64,000 nt of DNA. Source: Comamonadaceae bacterium. GTDB lineage: Bacteria; Pseudomonadota; Gammaproteobacteria; Burkholderiales; Burkholderiaceae_C. A model generated the notes under the pieces. That model ran no database searches and was not told the DNA's origin. It saw nothing but the letters and a program-made list of their open reading frames with translations. Location: positions 38,765 through 102,764 of the forward strand of contig JAAFJC010000003.1 in NCBI GenBank assembly GCA_013297925.1, read 5' to 3'. Shown in pieces: positions 17,357-26,209 of this stretch (positions within the stretch are counted from its first letter, which is position 1; the number at the start of each line of letters is the position of its first letter). Position numbers and translations under genes: made by a program.

Positions 17357-20300
17357 TCACGATACTCCAAAACCACCACCGCCCGGCGTGTGAATTTCAA
17401 ACACATCACCGGCTTGCATCGGCGCACTACCGATGTGGCCTAGCTCCTCAATTCTGCCATCGCTGCGCACCACCCGATTGATGCCAGTTGCGCCACTCTT
17501 GCCGCCGTTCATGCCGAAAGCTGGGTGGATGCGGCCGTTGCTGAGAATGCTGGCAGTCATGGGCTCTAGGAATTTCACTTTTCGGATGCCACCGTTGCCG
17601 CCTTTGAATTGTCCTTCGCCGCCGGAGCCGCTTCGGATTTCGTAGCTTTCTAGGCGCACGGGGAAGCGGAATTCTAGGACTTCGGGGTCGGTGAGGCGGG
17701 AGTTGGTCATGTGGGTTTGCACGACGCTGGTGCCATTGAAGCCGCCGACCAATTGGCCATGGCTATCGAACACGCCGCCTGCGCCGCTGCCGCCGGAGAT
17801 GGTTTCGTAATACTGGTGACGCTCGTTGCCGAAGGTGAAGTTGTTCATCGTGGGCTGACTGCCTGCCATGAGACCGAGTGCGCCGTAGAGGGCGTTGGTG
17901 ATGCAGGTGGAGGTTTCGACGTTGCCGGCCACCACGCTCGCGGGCGGGTTGGGGTTGAGCATGCAGCCTGCGGGAATCGTCACTTTCAAAGGCTTGAGGC
18001 AACCCGCATTGAGAGGAATATCGTCATCCACCAAGGTGCGGAAGACGTAGAGCACAGCGGCCATGCACACGGCTTTGGGGGCATTGAAGTTGTTGGTTTG
18101 CTGCGGTGATGTGCCGGTGAAATCAATCTCGGCGCTGCGATTCTTGCCATCGACGCGAATCGCCACTTTGATTTGTGCGCCATTGTCGAGCGGCAGTGTG
18201 AACGAGCTGTCTTTGAGGCGCGATGAGAGCGTCACCAAAGCGCGGCGCACCGATTCTTCTGCGTTATCTTGCACATGCCCCATGTAAGCCTGCACCACGT
18301 CAAGGCCAAACTGCAGGGCCATCTTGCGCAGCTCTTGCACGCCTTTTTCATTGGCGGCGATTTGCGCTTTCAAATCGGCCATGTTTTGATAAGGATTGCG
18401 GCTCGGGTATTCGCCGCTCTCCAGCAGCGCGATCATTTCTTTCTCGCGCAATACACCGCGCTCGACCAGCAAGAAATTATTGATCTGCACGCCCTCTTCT
18501 TCAATGCGCGTGGAAAACGGTGGCATAGAGCCGGGCGTGGTGCCGCCAATATCGGCTTGGTGGCCGCGTGAACCAACATAGAACAGCGGGGATTTTGAAT
18601 CACCGACGTAAACCGGCGTGATCACCGTCACATCGGGCAAATGCGTGCCGCCGTGATACGGATCGTTGAGCACATACACATTGCCCGGCTGCATACTGGC
18701 GCGATTCTCTTGCACCACGGTTTTGATGCTCTCGCCCATTGAGCCGAGGTGTACGGGCATGTGTGGCGCATTGGCAATCAAGTTGCCTTCTGCATCAAAC
18801 AAAGCGCAACTGAAATCCAAACGCTCTTTGATGTTGACCGAGTAGGCGGTGTTTTGCAACTGCAAACCCATTTGCTCAGCGATGTTCATGAAGAGGTTGT
18901 TGAACACTTCGAGCAAGACGGGATCAACCGTTGTGCCTGCTGCGAATTTGATCGCACGCTGCGCACGTCGCTCAAGCACCAAATGATCTAAAGCTGTGAG
19001 ATTAGCCTCCCAGCCGGGCTCCACAATCGTGGTGGCATTTTTCTCGGCAATGATGGCTGGGCCGGGGATCACATCACCGGGCTGCAAGTCTTCGCGCACC
19101 ACGAGCAAGGCTTCATGCCACTGACCGCCGGAGAACATTTTGACCGTCTCACGCGAAGGCACAGCGCGCGGCTCGTGCAGGGCGTGGCGCTTCTCAGCGG
19201 GCGCATCGCCACTGATCACTGCTTCTACCGATACAGCTTCCACGACGAACGCCTTGCCTTGCATGAGGAAAGCAAAGCGCTGCTTGTAGGCTTTCTCAAA
19301 TGCCGCTTCAATGCTCGCCAAATCTCCGAAGGGCACGACCAAGGCGGTATCTGTGCCTTGGTATTTCACATGCACGCGCCGATGAACTTGCACTGCATCC
19401 TGCCCCCCACCCGTATTCATTCCTTGGCTCTTGAGTTCTTTGCTCGCTGTATGTGCCAGAGCATCTAACTTGTTGGATACTTCCGCCAGCGCTTCGTGAG
19501 CAAGCAACAATTCCACCGCCTGCTCACGAATCACGCTTTGATCGGCCAAGCCCATGCCATACGCGGAGAGCACGCCCGCATACGGGTGCACAAACACGCG
19601 CGTCATGCCTAAAGCATCGGCCACGAGGCAAGCATGCTGGCCGCCCGCGCCGCCGAAGCATTGCAGCGTGTAGCGCGTCACGTCATAGCCGCGAGCCACC
19701 GAGATCTTCTTGATCGCATTGGCCATCTGCTGCACAGCGATGTTGATAAAGCCTTCGGCCACCACCTCGGGCTGCCGCCCAGTTTGCACAGAGATCGCAT
19801 TGAATTTCTCCAAAGCCGCTTCATAGCTCAGCGCTTCATTCGCAGCTGCGCCAAACACTTTCGGAAAATGGCGCGGCTGGATCTTGCCGACCATCACATT
19901 CGCATCCGTCACAGCCAATGGCCCGCCACGACGGTAACTCGCAGGCCCCGGATTCGCACCCGCGCTTTGCGGGCCTACGCGAAAGCGCGAGCCGTCAAAT
20001 TCCAAAATCGATCCACCGCCCGCTGCCACCGTATGAATGCTCATCATCGGCGCGCGCATGCGCACACCAGCCACCTGCGTTTCAAACTCGCGCTCGAATT
20101 CGCCAGCGAAATGGCTCACATCGGTGGATGTGCCGCCCATATCAAAGCCAATCACTTTGTCGAAATCTGCGATTTTTGCCGTGCGTGCCATGCCCACAAT
20201 GCCGCCTGCGGGGCCCGAGAGAATCGCGTCTTTACCTTGAAAGGCTCTCGCATCGGTGAGTCCACCCGAAGACTGCATAAAAAACAATTTCACGCCCGGC

Positions 20301-20989
20301 AGCTCGCTGGCCACCTGGCTCACATAGCGACTCAGAATCGGCGAGAGATAAGCATCCACCACCGTGGTATCGCCACGGCTCACAAACTTCATCATCGGTG
20401 AAGTCTTGTGGCTTACGCTGATTTGCGTGAAGCCGACTTCTTTGGCGATTTTTTCTGCAGCCAGCTCATGCGCTGTGTAGCGATAGCCGTGCATAAACAC
20501 AATAGAAACTGATCGCAGACCATAAGAATACTGCGCAAGCAGCTCCTTTTTTAATAGCAATTCATCCAAGGGCGTGACAATGCTTCCATCAGCCCCCACA
20601 CGCTCCTGCGCCTCAATCACGGCGCTATACAGCAGCTCGGGCAAGATGATGTTGCGATCAAACAAACGTGGGCGATTTTGATACGCAATGCGCAGGGCAT
20701 CCCGAAAGCCACGCGTCGTCACCAGCAGCGTCGGCTCGCCTTTGCGCTCCAGCAGCGCGTTGGTCGCCACCGTTGTGCCCATTTTCACGCATTCGACCAA
20801 CTCCGAGCGCACCAGCTCGCCCGGCTTCAAGCCGAGCAGGTGGCGAATGCCAGCGACGGCCGCATCTTTGTATTGCTCAGGATTCTCCGAGAGCAGCTTA
20901 TGCGTCACCAGCGAACCATCTGGCCGCTTGCCCACAATATCGGTGAATGTGCCGCCACGGTCGATCCAGAATTGCCATTTTTGATTCAT
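17357..20989 (-). CDS. 5-oxoprolinase, fused HyuA-HyuB type (hydantoinase/oxoprolinase)
   Basis: About 1210 residues. It belongs to the ATP-dependent hydantoinase/5-oxoprolinase family, which opens 5-oxoproline to glutamate or related cyclic imides. The HyuA half (about 1-690) has [12 protein letters not shown] at the start and the second nucleotide motif [14 protein letters not shown] near 300; the HyuB half (about 700-1210) includes EFRFPVRLE and the Gly-rich end TPGGGGFG. The full fusion and length match the eukaryote-like OPLAH. Start ATG at 20989 is chosen; a GTG at 21001 that overlaps the upstream stop is equally possible. It follows the winged-helix regulator in one operon and faces a TRAP transporter. 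Confidence 0.9.
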   Translation of the reverse strand: MNQKWQFWIDRGGTFTDIVGKRPDGSLVTHKLLSENPEQYKDAAVAGIRHLLGLKPGELVRSELVECVKMGTTVATNALLERKGEPTLLVTTRGFRDALRIAYQNRPRLFDRNIILPELLYSAVIEAQERVGADGSIVTPLDELLLKKELLAQYSYGLRSVSIVFMHGYRYTAHELAAEKIAKEVGFTQISVSHKTSPMMKFVSRGDTTVVDAYLSPILSRYVSQVASELPGVKLFFMQSSGGLTDARAFQGKDAILSGPAGGIVGMARTAKIADFDKVIGFDMGGTSTDVSHFAGEFEREFETQVAGVRMRAPMMSIHTVAAGGGSILEFDGSRFRVGPQSAGANPGPASYRRGGPLAVTDANVMVGKIQPRHFPKVFGAAANEALSYEAALEKFNAISVQTGRQPEVVAEGFINIAVQQMANAIKKISVARGYDVTRYTLQCFGGAGGQHACLVADALGMTRVFVHPYAGVLSAYGMGLADQSVIREQAVELLLAHEALAEVSNKLDALAHTASKELKSQGMNTGGGQDAVQVHRRVHVKYQGTDTALVVPFGDLASIEAAFEKAYKQRFAFLMQGKAFVVEAVSVEAVISGDAPAEKRHALHEPRAVPSRETVKMFSGGQWHEALLVVREDLQPGDVIPGPAIIAEKNATTIVEPGWEANLTALDHLVLERRAQRAIKFAAGTTVDPVLLEVFNNLFMNIAEQMGLQLQNTAYSVNIKERLDFSCALFDAEGNLIANAPHMPVHLGSMGESIKTVVQENRASMQPGNVYVLNDPYHGGTHLPDVTVITPVYVGDSKSPLFYVGSRGHQADIGGTTPGSMPPFSTRIEEEGVQINNFLLVERGVLREKEMIALLESGEYPSRNPYQNMADLKAQIAANEKGVQELRKMALQFGLDVVQAYMGHVQDNAEESVRRALVTLSSRLKDSSFTLPLDNGAQIKVAIRVDGKNRSAEIDFTGTSPQQTNNFNAPKAVCMAAVLYVFRTLVDDDIPLNAGCLKPLKVTIPAGCMLNPNPPASVVAGNVETSTCITNALYGALGLMAGSQPTMNNFTFGNERHQYYETISGGSGAGGVFDSHGQLVGGFNGTSVVQTHMTNSRLTDPEVLEFRFPVRLESYEIRSGSGGEGQFKGGNGGIRKVKFLEPMTASILSNGRIHPAFGMNGGKSGATGINRVVRSDGRIEELGHIGSAPMQAGDVFEIHTPGGGGFGVS
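20521..20560 (-). repeat. Possible copy of the dispersed repeat inside the 5-oxoprolinase gene
   Basis: On the minus strand ttgctattaaaaaaggagct then gcttgcgcagtattcttatg closely follows the left half of copies A, B and F. It encodes [13 protein letters not shown]. By memory of the family there is no extra length here, so chance or gene conversion cannot be excluded. Confidence 0.4.
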
Positions 20990-20997
20990 AAATTCAC

Positions 20998-21549
20998 TCA
21001 CAGAGACGCCGCAGCACGCGCTGCTTGGTCGTACACACCAGACAAAACCCGCAGCAAGCGCGCCAATTCACCAATATCGCGATTGAGCGATGCGTCAGCA
21101 TGCAGTGCCTCGATCAAACATTTCTCGCGCACCTCGCGATAGCGCTTCACATGCTCCATGCCCAAGGAGGTCGATGCATAAGTCACTTCTTTACCGCTTT
21201 TATTGGACTGCACCACTTCCATGCCTTGCAGCTTCTTCAGCGAGTAATTCACCAAATGCGTGTCTTCGATATTCATGATGAAGCAAATGTCCGCCAAGCG
21301 CTTATCTCTGGCGCGGTGCGTGACGTGATGCAACACCAGCACGTCTAAAGGCGTTAAATCGCGCAGCCCAGCCGCCGTCATGCAATGCACGATCCAGCGG
21401 TGAAATGCGTTGCCAGAGACGATCAAGCCAAACTCAAACTCGCTCATCTCCGCGCTGTGCTCCGAGACAAGATGCGCAGACGACACAATCGGCGCGGCTT
21501 TGCTGGCGGGCTTTTTAGCCGCCGCTTTTTGGTGCGTTGAATCTTTCAT
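20998..21549 (-). CDS. Winged-helix (MarR-like) transcriptional regulator
   Basis: 183 residues with a Lys/Ala-rich N-terminal tail, then a MarR-like winged helix (about 60-150) including [20 protein letters not shown] and a recognition region near [18 protein letters not shown]. It resembles predicted MarR-type proteins found beside hydantoinase/oxoprolinase genes. Its TGA overlaps a possible GTG start of the oxoprolinase gene (GTGA), so the two are cotranscribed. It is divergent from the TRAP transporter, with an AT-rich inverted repeat between; this suggests control of both arms. Confidence 0.82.
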   Translation of the reverse strand: MKDSTHQKAAAKKPASKAAPIVSSAHLVSEHSAEMSEFEFGLIVSGNAFHRWIVHCMTAAGLRDLTPLDVLVLHHVTHRARDKRLADICFIMNIEDTHLVNYSLKKLQGMEVVQSNKSGKEVTYASTSLGMEHVKRYREVREKCLIEALHADASLNRDIGELARLLRVLSGVYDQAARAAASL

Positions 21550-21560
21550 GGAGTCAATTA

Positions 21561-21587
21561 GACATCAATTTGTCGATAAATTGTCAA
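21561..21587. promoter_or_regulatory. Inverted repeat between regulator/oxoprolinase and TRAP operons
   Basis: caattt (21566-21571) and aaattg (21578-21583) flank gtcgat; a direct repeat ttgtc also occurs. On the minus strand a ttgaca box overlaps it, with tctaat about 19 bp downstream. It lies 15-40 bp from the regulator start and about 85 bp from dctP, so it is the best operator candidate here. Confidence 0.45.
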
Positions 21588-21669
21588 CACTTAGGGCAAA
21601 TACCAATGCGTAGAACTCATTGATGGCGCTACAGTGCATTCATCAACAACCCTTGCCATTGGAGCATTC

Positions 21670-22644
21670 ATGAAGCGCCGTTTATTTACCGCCATTGCTG
21701 CAGCCGCCACCTTGCTGGCCGGCTCATTCGCTCACGCTCAAACCAAATGGGATTTGCCCTCGGCCTACCCCGCGGCGAACTTCCACACCGAGAACTTAGT
21801 TCAGTTTGCCAACGACGTCGACAAAGCTACCGCTGGCAAGCTCAAGATCACGGTGCATCCCGGTGCATCGCTGTTCAAAGCGCCCGAGATCAAGCGCGCC
21901 GTGCAGACGAATCAAGCGCAAGCTGGCGAGATCTTGCTGGCTAATTTCCAGAATGAATGGCAAATCTTCGGCGCTGATGGCCTGCCCTTCTTGGCTGACA
22001 GCTACGACGAAGCAGCAAAGCTCTGGCGCGTGCAAAAGCCCATGCTTGAGAAAAAGCTTAATGAGCAAGGCATGAGCGTGCTCTATTCTGTGCCATGGCC
22101 ACCGCAGGGCTTGTATTCCAAGAAACCGATCAACTCCGGCGCAGATTTGAAGGGCTACAAGTGGCGTGCCTACAGCCCCGCCACGTCTCGCATGGCCGAA
22201 TTGCTGGGCGCACAGCCTGTGACGGTGCAAGCGGCTGAAGTGAGCCAAGCCTTCGCCACTGGCGTGACCGACAGCATGATGAGCTCGGGCTCCACCGGCT
22301 GGGATGCCAAACTTCACGAGACCGTGAAGCAATGGTATGACCTGCAAGCTTGGCTGCCCAAGAATGCCGTGATCGTGAACAAAGCGGCCTTTGATGCGCT
22401 TGATGCACCCACCAAAGCCGCCGTGATGAAAGCCGCTGCAGATGCTGAAGTTCGTGGCTTTGCTGCCAGCCGCAAGGCCAATGGCGAGACACTTGAAAAG
22501 CTCAAAGGCGGCGGCATGGCCATCTTGCCTCCGAGCGCTGCGCTTAAAGCCGATATGAAAAAAGTGGGTGACACCATGCTCAAAGAATGGCTTGAAAAAG
22601 CTGGGCCAGAGGGCAAGCAGCTCGTTGATGCTTTCTTGAAGTAA
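21670..22644 (+). CDS. dctP: TRAP transporter periplasmic substrate-binding protein (DctP family)
   Basis: 324 residues from the ATG at 21670, which has ggagc 5 bp upstream; the 12 codons before it do not look coding. A clear Sec signal peptide (1-24, ending AHAQ) precedes the mature protein. Family strings include the central KGYKWRAYSP with its substrate-binding Arg and the C-terminal domain. It binds an organic acid anion in the periplasm and hands it to DctQM. Facing a 5-oxoprolinase gene, its ligand could be 5-oxoproline or a related lactam; this is inference from context. Confidence 0.9.
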   Translation: MKRRLFTAIAAAATLLAGSFAHAQTKWDLPSAYPAANFHTENLVQFANDVDKATAGKLKITVHPGASLFKAPEIKRAVQTNQAQAGEILLANFQNEWQIFGADGLPFLADSYDEAAKLWRVQKPMLEKKLNEQGMSVLYSVPWPPQGLYSKKPINSGADLKGYKWRAYSPATSRMAELLGAQPVTVQAAEVSQAFATGVTDSMMSSGSTGWDAKLHETVKQWYDLQAWLPKNAVIVNKAAFDALDAPTKAAVMKAAADAEVRGFAASRKANGETLEKLKGGGMAILPPSAALKADMKKVGDTMLKEWLEKAGPEGKQLVDAFLK

Positions 22645-22652
22645 CCCCTTAG

Positions 22653-22709
22653 TACGTTCGGCCTGAGCCTGTCGAAGGCTTGCATTTCGACAAGCTCAAT
22701 GCGAACGGT
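22653..22709 (+). repeat. Long hairpin repeat (REP-like), copy 2, between dctP and dctQ
   Basis: acgttcggcctgagcctgtc ... gacaagctcaatgcgaacgg, an imperfect long stem-loop of the same type as at 14452. Lying between the binding-protein and permease genes of one operon it could protect the dctP part of the mRNA. Confidence 0.8.
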
Positions 22710-22733
22710 ATCAAACAAAACACTAAAGTTTCT

Positions 22734-23243
22734 ATGCGCAAATTCCTCAATGCGCTCTATGACGGGGCGGCCGCTTTGGCCGCTCTTTTCATGGTGCTGA
22801 TGCTGATCATGGTCTTGCTCTCCATTCTGGGGCGCGAGCTGGGTTTTCATGTGCGCGGCACGGATGCTTATGCGGGCTATTTCATGGCTGCGGCTGGCTT
22901 CCTCGCTCTAGCCCACACGCTGAAAAAAGGCGAGCATATTCGCGTGACGCTGCTCGTCTCCAAGCTCAAAGGCTTGCCACAAAAGGCGCTTGAAGTTTGG
23001 GCTTTGTTTGTTTCCACAGCATTGGCCTGCGTGGCTGCTTTTTACAGCGGCAAGCTCGCTTGGCAAAGCTACAAGTTCAATGACATGTCCACCGGCAACG
23101 ACGCCACGCCGCTGTGGATTCCGCAGCTTTCCATGGCAGTGGGGACCTTGGTATTAGCCATTGCCTTTTTGGATGAGTTTGTGATGGAGCTGCGCGGCAA
23201 GCGCGTGCAAGCCACATCTTCCGAATCACTTCACAACGAGTAA
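22734..23243 (+). CDS. dctQ: TRAP transporter small permease (DctQ family)
   Basis: 169 residues starting at ATG 22734; upstream in-frame codons belong to the hairpin repeat. Four membrane segments at about 10-35, 48-66, 85-108 and 125-148. The GRELGFHVRGTDAYAGYFM region is typical of DctQ, the helper subunit that pairs with the large permease in the inner membrane. The large permease gene follows 11 bp later. Confidence 0.88.
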   Translation: MRKFLNALYDGAAALAALFMVLMLIMVLLSILGRELGFHVRGTDAYAGYFMAAAGFLALAHTLKKGEHIRVTLLVSKLKGLPQKALEVWALFVSTALACVAAFYSGKLAWQSYKFNDMSTGNDATPLWIPQLSMAVGTLVLAIAFLDEFVMELRGKRVQATSSESLHNE

Positions 23244-23254
23244 GAAGAACCAGC

Positions 23255-24556
23255 ATGAGTGATATTGGCATTTCCATTCTCTTGGTCGTTTCGCTGTTCC
23301 TCATCCTCGGCAGCGGCGTGTGGATCGGCCTCGCGCTCTCTGGCGTAGCGTGGATCGGCATGAGCCTATTTTCTGCACGACCTGCGGGCGATGCGATGGT
23401 CACCACCATCTGGGGATCATCGAGCAGTTGGACTTTGACGGCTTTGCCACTTTTTATCTGGATGGGCGAAATCCTGTTTCGCACGCGTATCTCGCAAGAC
23501 ATGTTTCGCGGCTTGGCGCCGTGGATGCAAGCCCTGCCCGGTCGTTTGCTGCATACCAATGTGGCTGGTTGTACGATTTTTGCTGCCGTCTCCGGCTCAT
23601 CGGCAGCCACCTGCGCCACGATCGGCAAGATGACTTTGCCGGAGCTCAAAAAACGTGGCTACCCTGATGACATCGTGATCGGCACGCTAGCAGGCGCGGG
23701 CACGCTCGGCCTTCTCATTCCACCATCGATCATCATGATCGTCTATGGCGTGACGGCGGAAGTGTCCATCTCGCAGCTTTTCATTGCTGGCGTGATTCCC
23801 GGCCTCATGCTGGCCAGCCTTTTTTCAGGTTACATCATTTTCTGGGCGCTACGCAATCCCACCCTCGTGCCGCCGCGCGACCCTGTGATGAGCTTTGCGC
23901 AAAAGCTCAAAGAATCGAGCAGTTTGATCCCGGTGATTTTGCTGATCATTGCGGTGCTCGGCTCGATTTACGCTGGCATCGCCACAGCCACTGAGGCGGC
24001 TGGCGTGGGCGTGGTGGGCTCCTTTGTTCTCGCCGCAGTGCAGCGCAGCCTCAATTGGCAAACTTTCAAGGATTCGCTGATGGGCGCAACGCGCTTGTAT
24101 TGCATGATCGCGCTGATTCTCGCCGGCGCATCTTTCCTCACCCTCGCCATGGGTTACATCGGCCTTCCGCGCCATTTGGCGGAATGGATCAGCAGCTTAG
24201 GTCTCTCGCAATTCCAGCTGCTGATGGCGCTCATGGTTTTCTACATCATTCTTGGCTGCTTCCTCGATGGCATCAGCATGGTTGTGCTCACCATGGGCGT
24301 GATCTTGCCGACGATTGTGAAAGCCGGGATTGATCCGCTTTGGTTTGGCATCTTTATCGTTGTGGTTGTGGAGATGGCGCAAATCACGCCTCCCGTAGGC
24401 TTCAATCTTTTTGTGCTGCAAGGCATGACGGGGCGGCAGCTGCCCTATATCGCAAAAGTCACGCTGCCGATGTTCTTCATGATGGTGGTCGCCGTGATTT
24501 TGCTCTATGTGTTTCCCGGCTTGATCACTTGGTTGCCTCAGCAGATGAAGCTCTGA
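23255..24556 (+). CDS. dctM: TRAP transporter large permease (DctM family)
   Basis: 433 residues with about 12 hydrophobic segments, the usual size for DctM. Typical motifs are SGSSAATCATIGKMTLPE, LAGAGTLGLLIPPSI and near the end QITPPVGFNLFV. It forms the Na+-coupled translocation channel. It ends the TRAP operon; the DUF1993 gene converges 26 bp beyond. Confidence 0.92.
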   Translation: MSDIGISILLVVSLFLILGSGVWIGLALSGVAWIGMSLFSARPAGDAMVTTIWGSSSSWTLTALPLFIWMGEILFRTRISQDMFRGLAPWMQALPGRLLHTNVAGCTIFAAVSGSSAATCATIGKMTLPELKKRGYPDDIVIGTLAGAGTLGLLIPPSIIMIVYGVTAEVSISQLFIAGVIPGLMLASLFSGYIIFWALRNPTLVPPRDPVMSFAQKLKESSSLIPVILLIIAVLGSIYAGIATATEAAGVGVVGSFVLAAVQRSLNWQTFKDSLMGATRLYCMIALILAGASFLTLAMGYIGLPRHLAEWISSLGLSQFQLLMALMVFYIILGCFLDGISMVVLTMGVILPTIVKAGIDPLWFGIFIVVVVEMAQITPPVGFNLFVLQGMTGRQLPYIAKVTLPMFFMMVVAVILLYVFPGLITWLPQQMKL

Positions 24557-24582
24557 GGCAGCCTCATTGGACATGGCGCAGA

Positions 24583-25107
24583 TCAAGCGCCTTGTCTTGC
24601 GCCTAACAAATAATCCGTTTTGCCCAGCTCAACGCCGTTGTGGCGCAGCAGTGCATACGCCGTGGTCACATGGAAAAACATATTTGGCAGCACCCAGTGC
24701 TTGAGATACGCCTCGCCTTTCATGGTGCGCGTCGTGCCATCGCGGCCAACCGGAAAGGTGATGTCTTTGTCTTCCGTGCCATCAAGCTTGTCCGCCGCCA
24801 CACTATCGATAAATGCAATCGTTTTGGCAATTCGCTCGCGCAGTTGCTCAATCGTGGATTCGGTATCGTCAAATTTTGGCGCATCCACGCTGGCTAAGCG
24901 GCTGATGCCAAATTTGCTCGCATCGCAAGCAATCAGCACCTGACGCGTGAACGGCAGCATATCGGGGGCAAGCCTCGCTGAAAGCAAATTAGCAGGATCA
25001 AATTTCTTCGCCTCGGCATGTGCAGCCGCTTTAACAAGAAAATAGTCCAGATTGCTGAGCATAGATTTGAAAATCGGTGTGCTGGCTGAAGACATAGAAA
25101 TACTCAC
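24583..25107 (-). CDS. DUF1993 family protein
   Basis: 174 residues when started at GTG 25105-25107, which has aggag exactly 6 bp upstream; ATG 25095 is a second choice, and the longer open frame has no supporting signal. The DUF1993 pattern is clear: LSNLDYFLVKAAAHAEAKKFDP, LLSARLAPDMLPFTRQV and the late KHWVLPNMFFHVTTAYALLRHNG. The predicted all-helical DinB-like fold is cytoplasmic; function unknown. Its 5' end lies close to the divergent dehydrogenase gene. Confidence 0.85.
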   Translation of the reverse strand: MSISMSSASTPIFKSMLSNLDYFLVKAAAHAEAKKFDPANLLSARLAPDMLPFTRQVLIACDASKFGISRLASVDAPKFDDTESTIEQLRERIAKTIAFIDSVAADKLDGTEDKDITFPVGRDGTTRTMKGEAYLKHWVLPNMFFHVTTAYALLRHNGVELGKTDYLLGARQGA

Positions 25108-25182
25108 AAATTTCTCCTGTGGATACGTTGAAACCCTGATCGTATCTGGAAACACATTCAGATGCAGGCACAATTGCCTCAT

Positions 25183-26190
25183 ATGAATATCGTGATCCTA
25201 GACGACTACCAAGATGCTGTGCGAAAACTGCCCTGCGCGGCCAAGCTCGATGAGTACCAAGCCAAGGTTTATACCAATACAGTAAAAGGCGTCGGGCAGC
25301 TTTCTGTGCGCCTCAAAGATGCGGACGTGATCGTGTTGATCAGGGAGCGCACGCATCTGCCGCGCCAGATCATTGAAAAGCTGCCACGCTTAAAGCTGAT
25401 CTCCCAAACAGGCCGAGTTGGCGGCCATATTGACGTGAATGCCTGTACAGAGCGCGGCATTGCAGTGGCCGAAGGTATAGGCTCGCCAGTAGCGCCCGCT
25501 GAGCTGGCTTGGGCCCTCATCATGGCCGCGCAGCGCCGCTTGCCGCAATACATCAGCAACTTGAAGCATGGCGCATGGCAGCAATCTGGCCTCAAAACAG
25601 CATCCATGCCGCCCAATTTCAATCTTGGCACCACGCTCAAAGGCCGCACGCTCGGGCTTCTAGGCTTTGGCAAAATTGCTCAGCTCGTGGCGGGCTATGC
25701 GCGAGCCTTTGGCATGGAGGTGCTGGTGTGGGGGCGCGAGACGACGCTTGCTCGCGCGCAAGGCTTAGGCTTTGCTGTGGCGAGCAGTAGCGAAGAATTG
25801 TTCAGTTCCAGCGATGTGCTTTCCCTGCATCTGAAGCTCAATGAAGAAACTGCTGGCTGCGTGCGCCTGCAAGATTTATCGCTCATGAAGCCCACTGCGC
25901 TGCTGGTGAACACCGCCCGCGCTGAGCTGATCGATCAAGATGCCCTGATCGCCGCCCTCAACCGTGGCCGGCCAGGTATGGCGGCGGTGGATGTGTTTGA
26001 AAGCGAGCCTATTCTGCAAGGTCATGCCTTGCTGCGCTTAGAAAACTGCATCTGCACGCCGCATATCGGCTACGTCGAGCAAGACAGCTATGAGCTCTAC
26101 TTTGGCGCGGCGTTTGACAACGTGGTGAACTTCATCAAAGGCCAGCCCACGAACATTGTGAATCCTGGTGCGCTGCAAGTGCGGCGCTAG
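25183..26190 (+). CDS. D-2-hydroxyacid dehydrogenase family protein
   Basis: 335 residues from MNIVILDDYQD (ATG 25183). The NAD-binding domain has GLLGFGKIAQLVAG, and the catalytic Arg (NTARAELID), Glu (FESEPI) and His (TPHIGYVE) are in place. Relatives are called phosphoglycerate-dehydrogenase-like, but true SerA regulatory domains are absent. It interconverts a 2-oxo acid and a D-2-hydroxy acid with NAD(P)H; substrate not readable. The hybrid kinase gene follows 19 bp downstream. Confidence 0.88.
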   Translation: MNIVILDDYQDAVRKLPCAAKLDEYQAKVYTNTVKGVGQLSVRLKDADVIVLIRERTHLPRQIIEKLPRLKLISQTGRVGGHIDVNACTERGIAVAEGIGSPVAPAELAWALIMAAQRRLPQYISNLKHGAWQQSGLKTASMPPNFNLGTTLKGRTLGLLGFGKIAQLVAGYARAFGMEVLVWGRETTLARAQGLGFAVASSSEELFSSSDVLSLHLKLNEETAGCVRLQDLSLMKPTALLVNTARAELIDQDALIAALNRGRPGMAAVDVFESEPILQGHALLRLENCICTPHIGYVEQDSYELYFGAAFDNVVNFIKGQPTNIVNPGALQVRR

Positions 26191-26209
26191 ATCCTCCGCC
26201 CCTGCCTTC

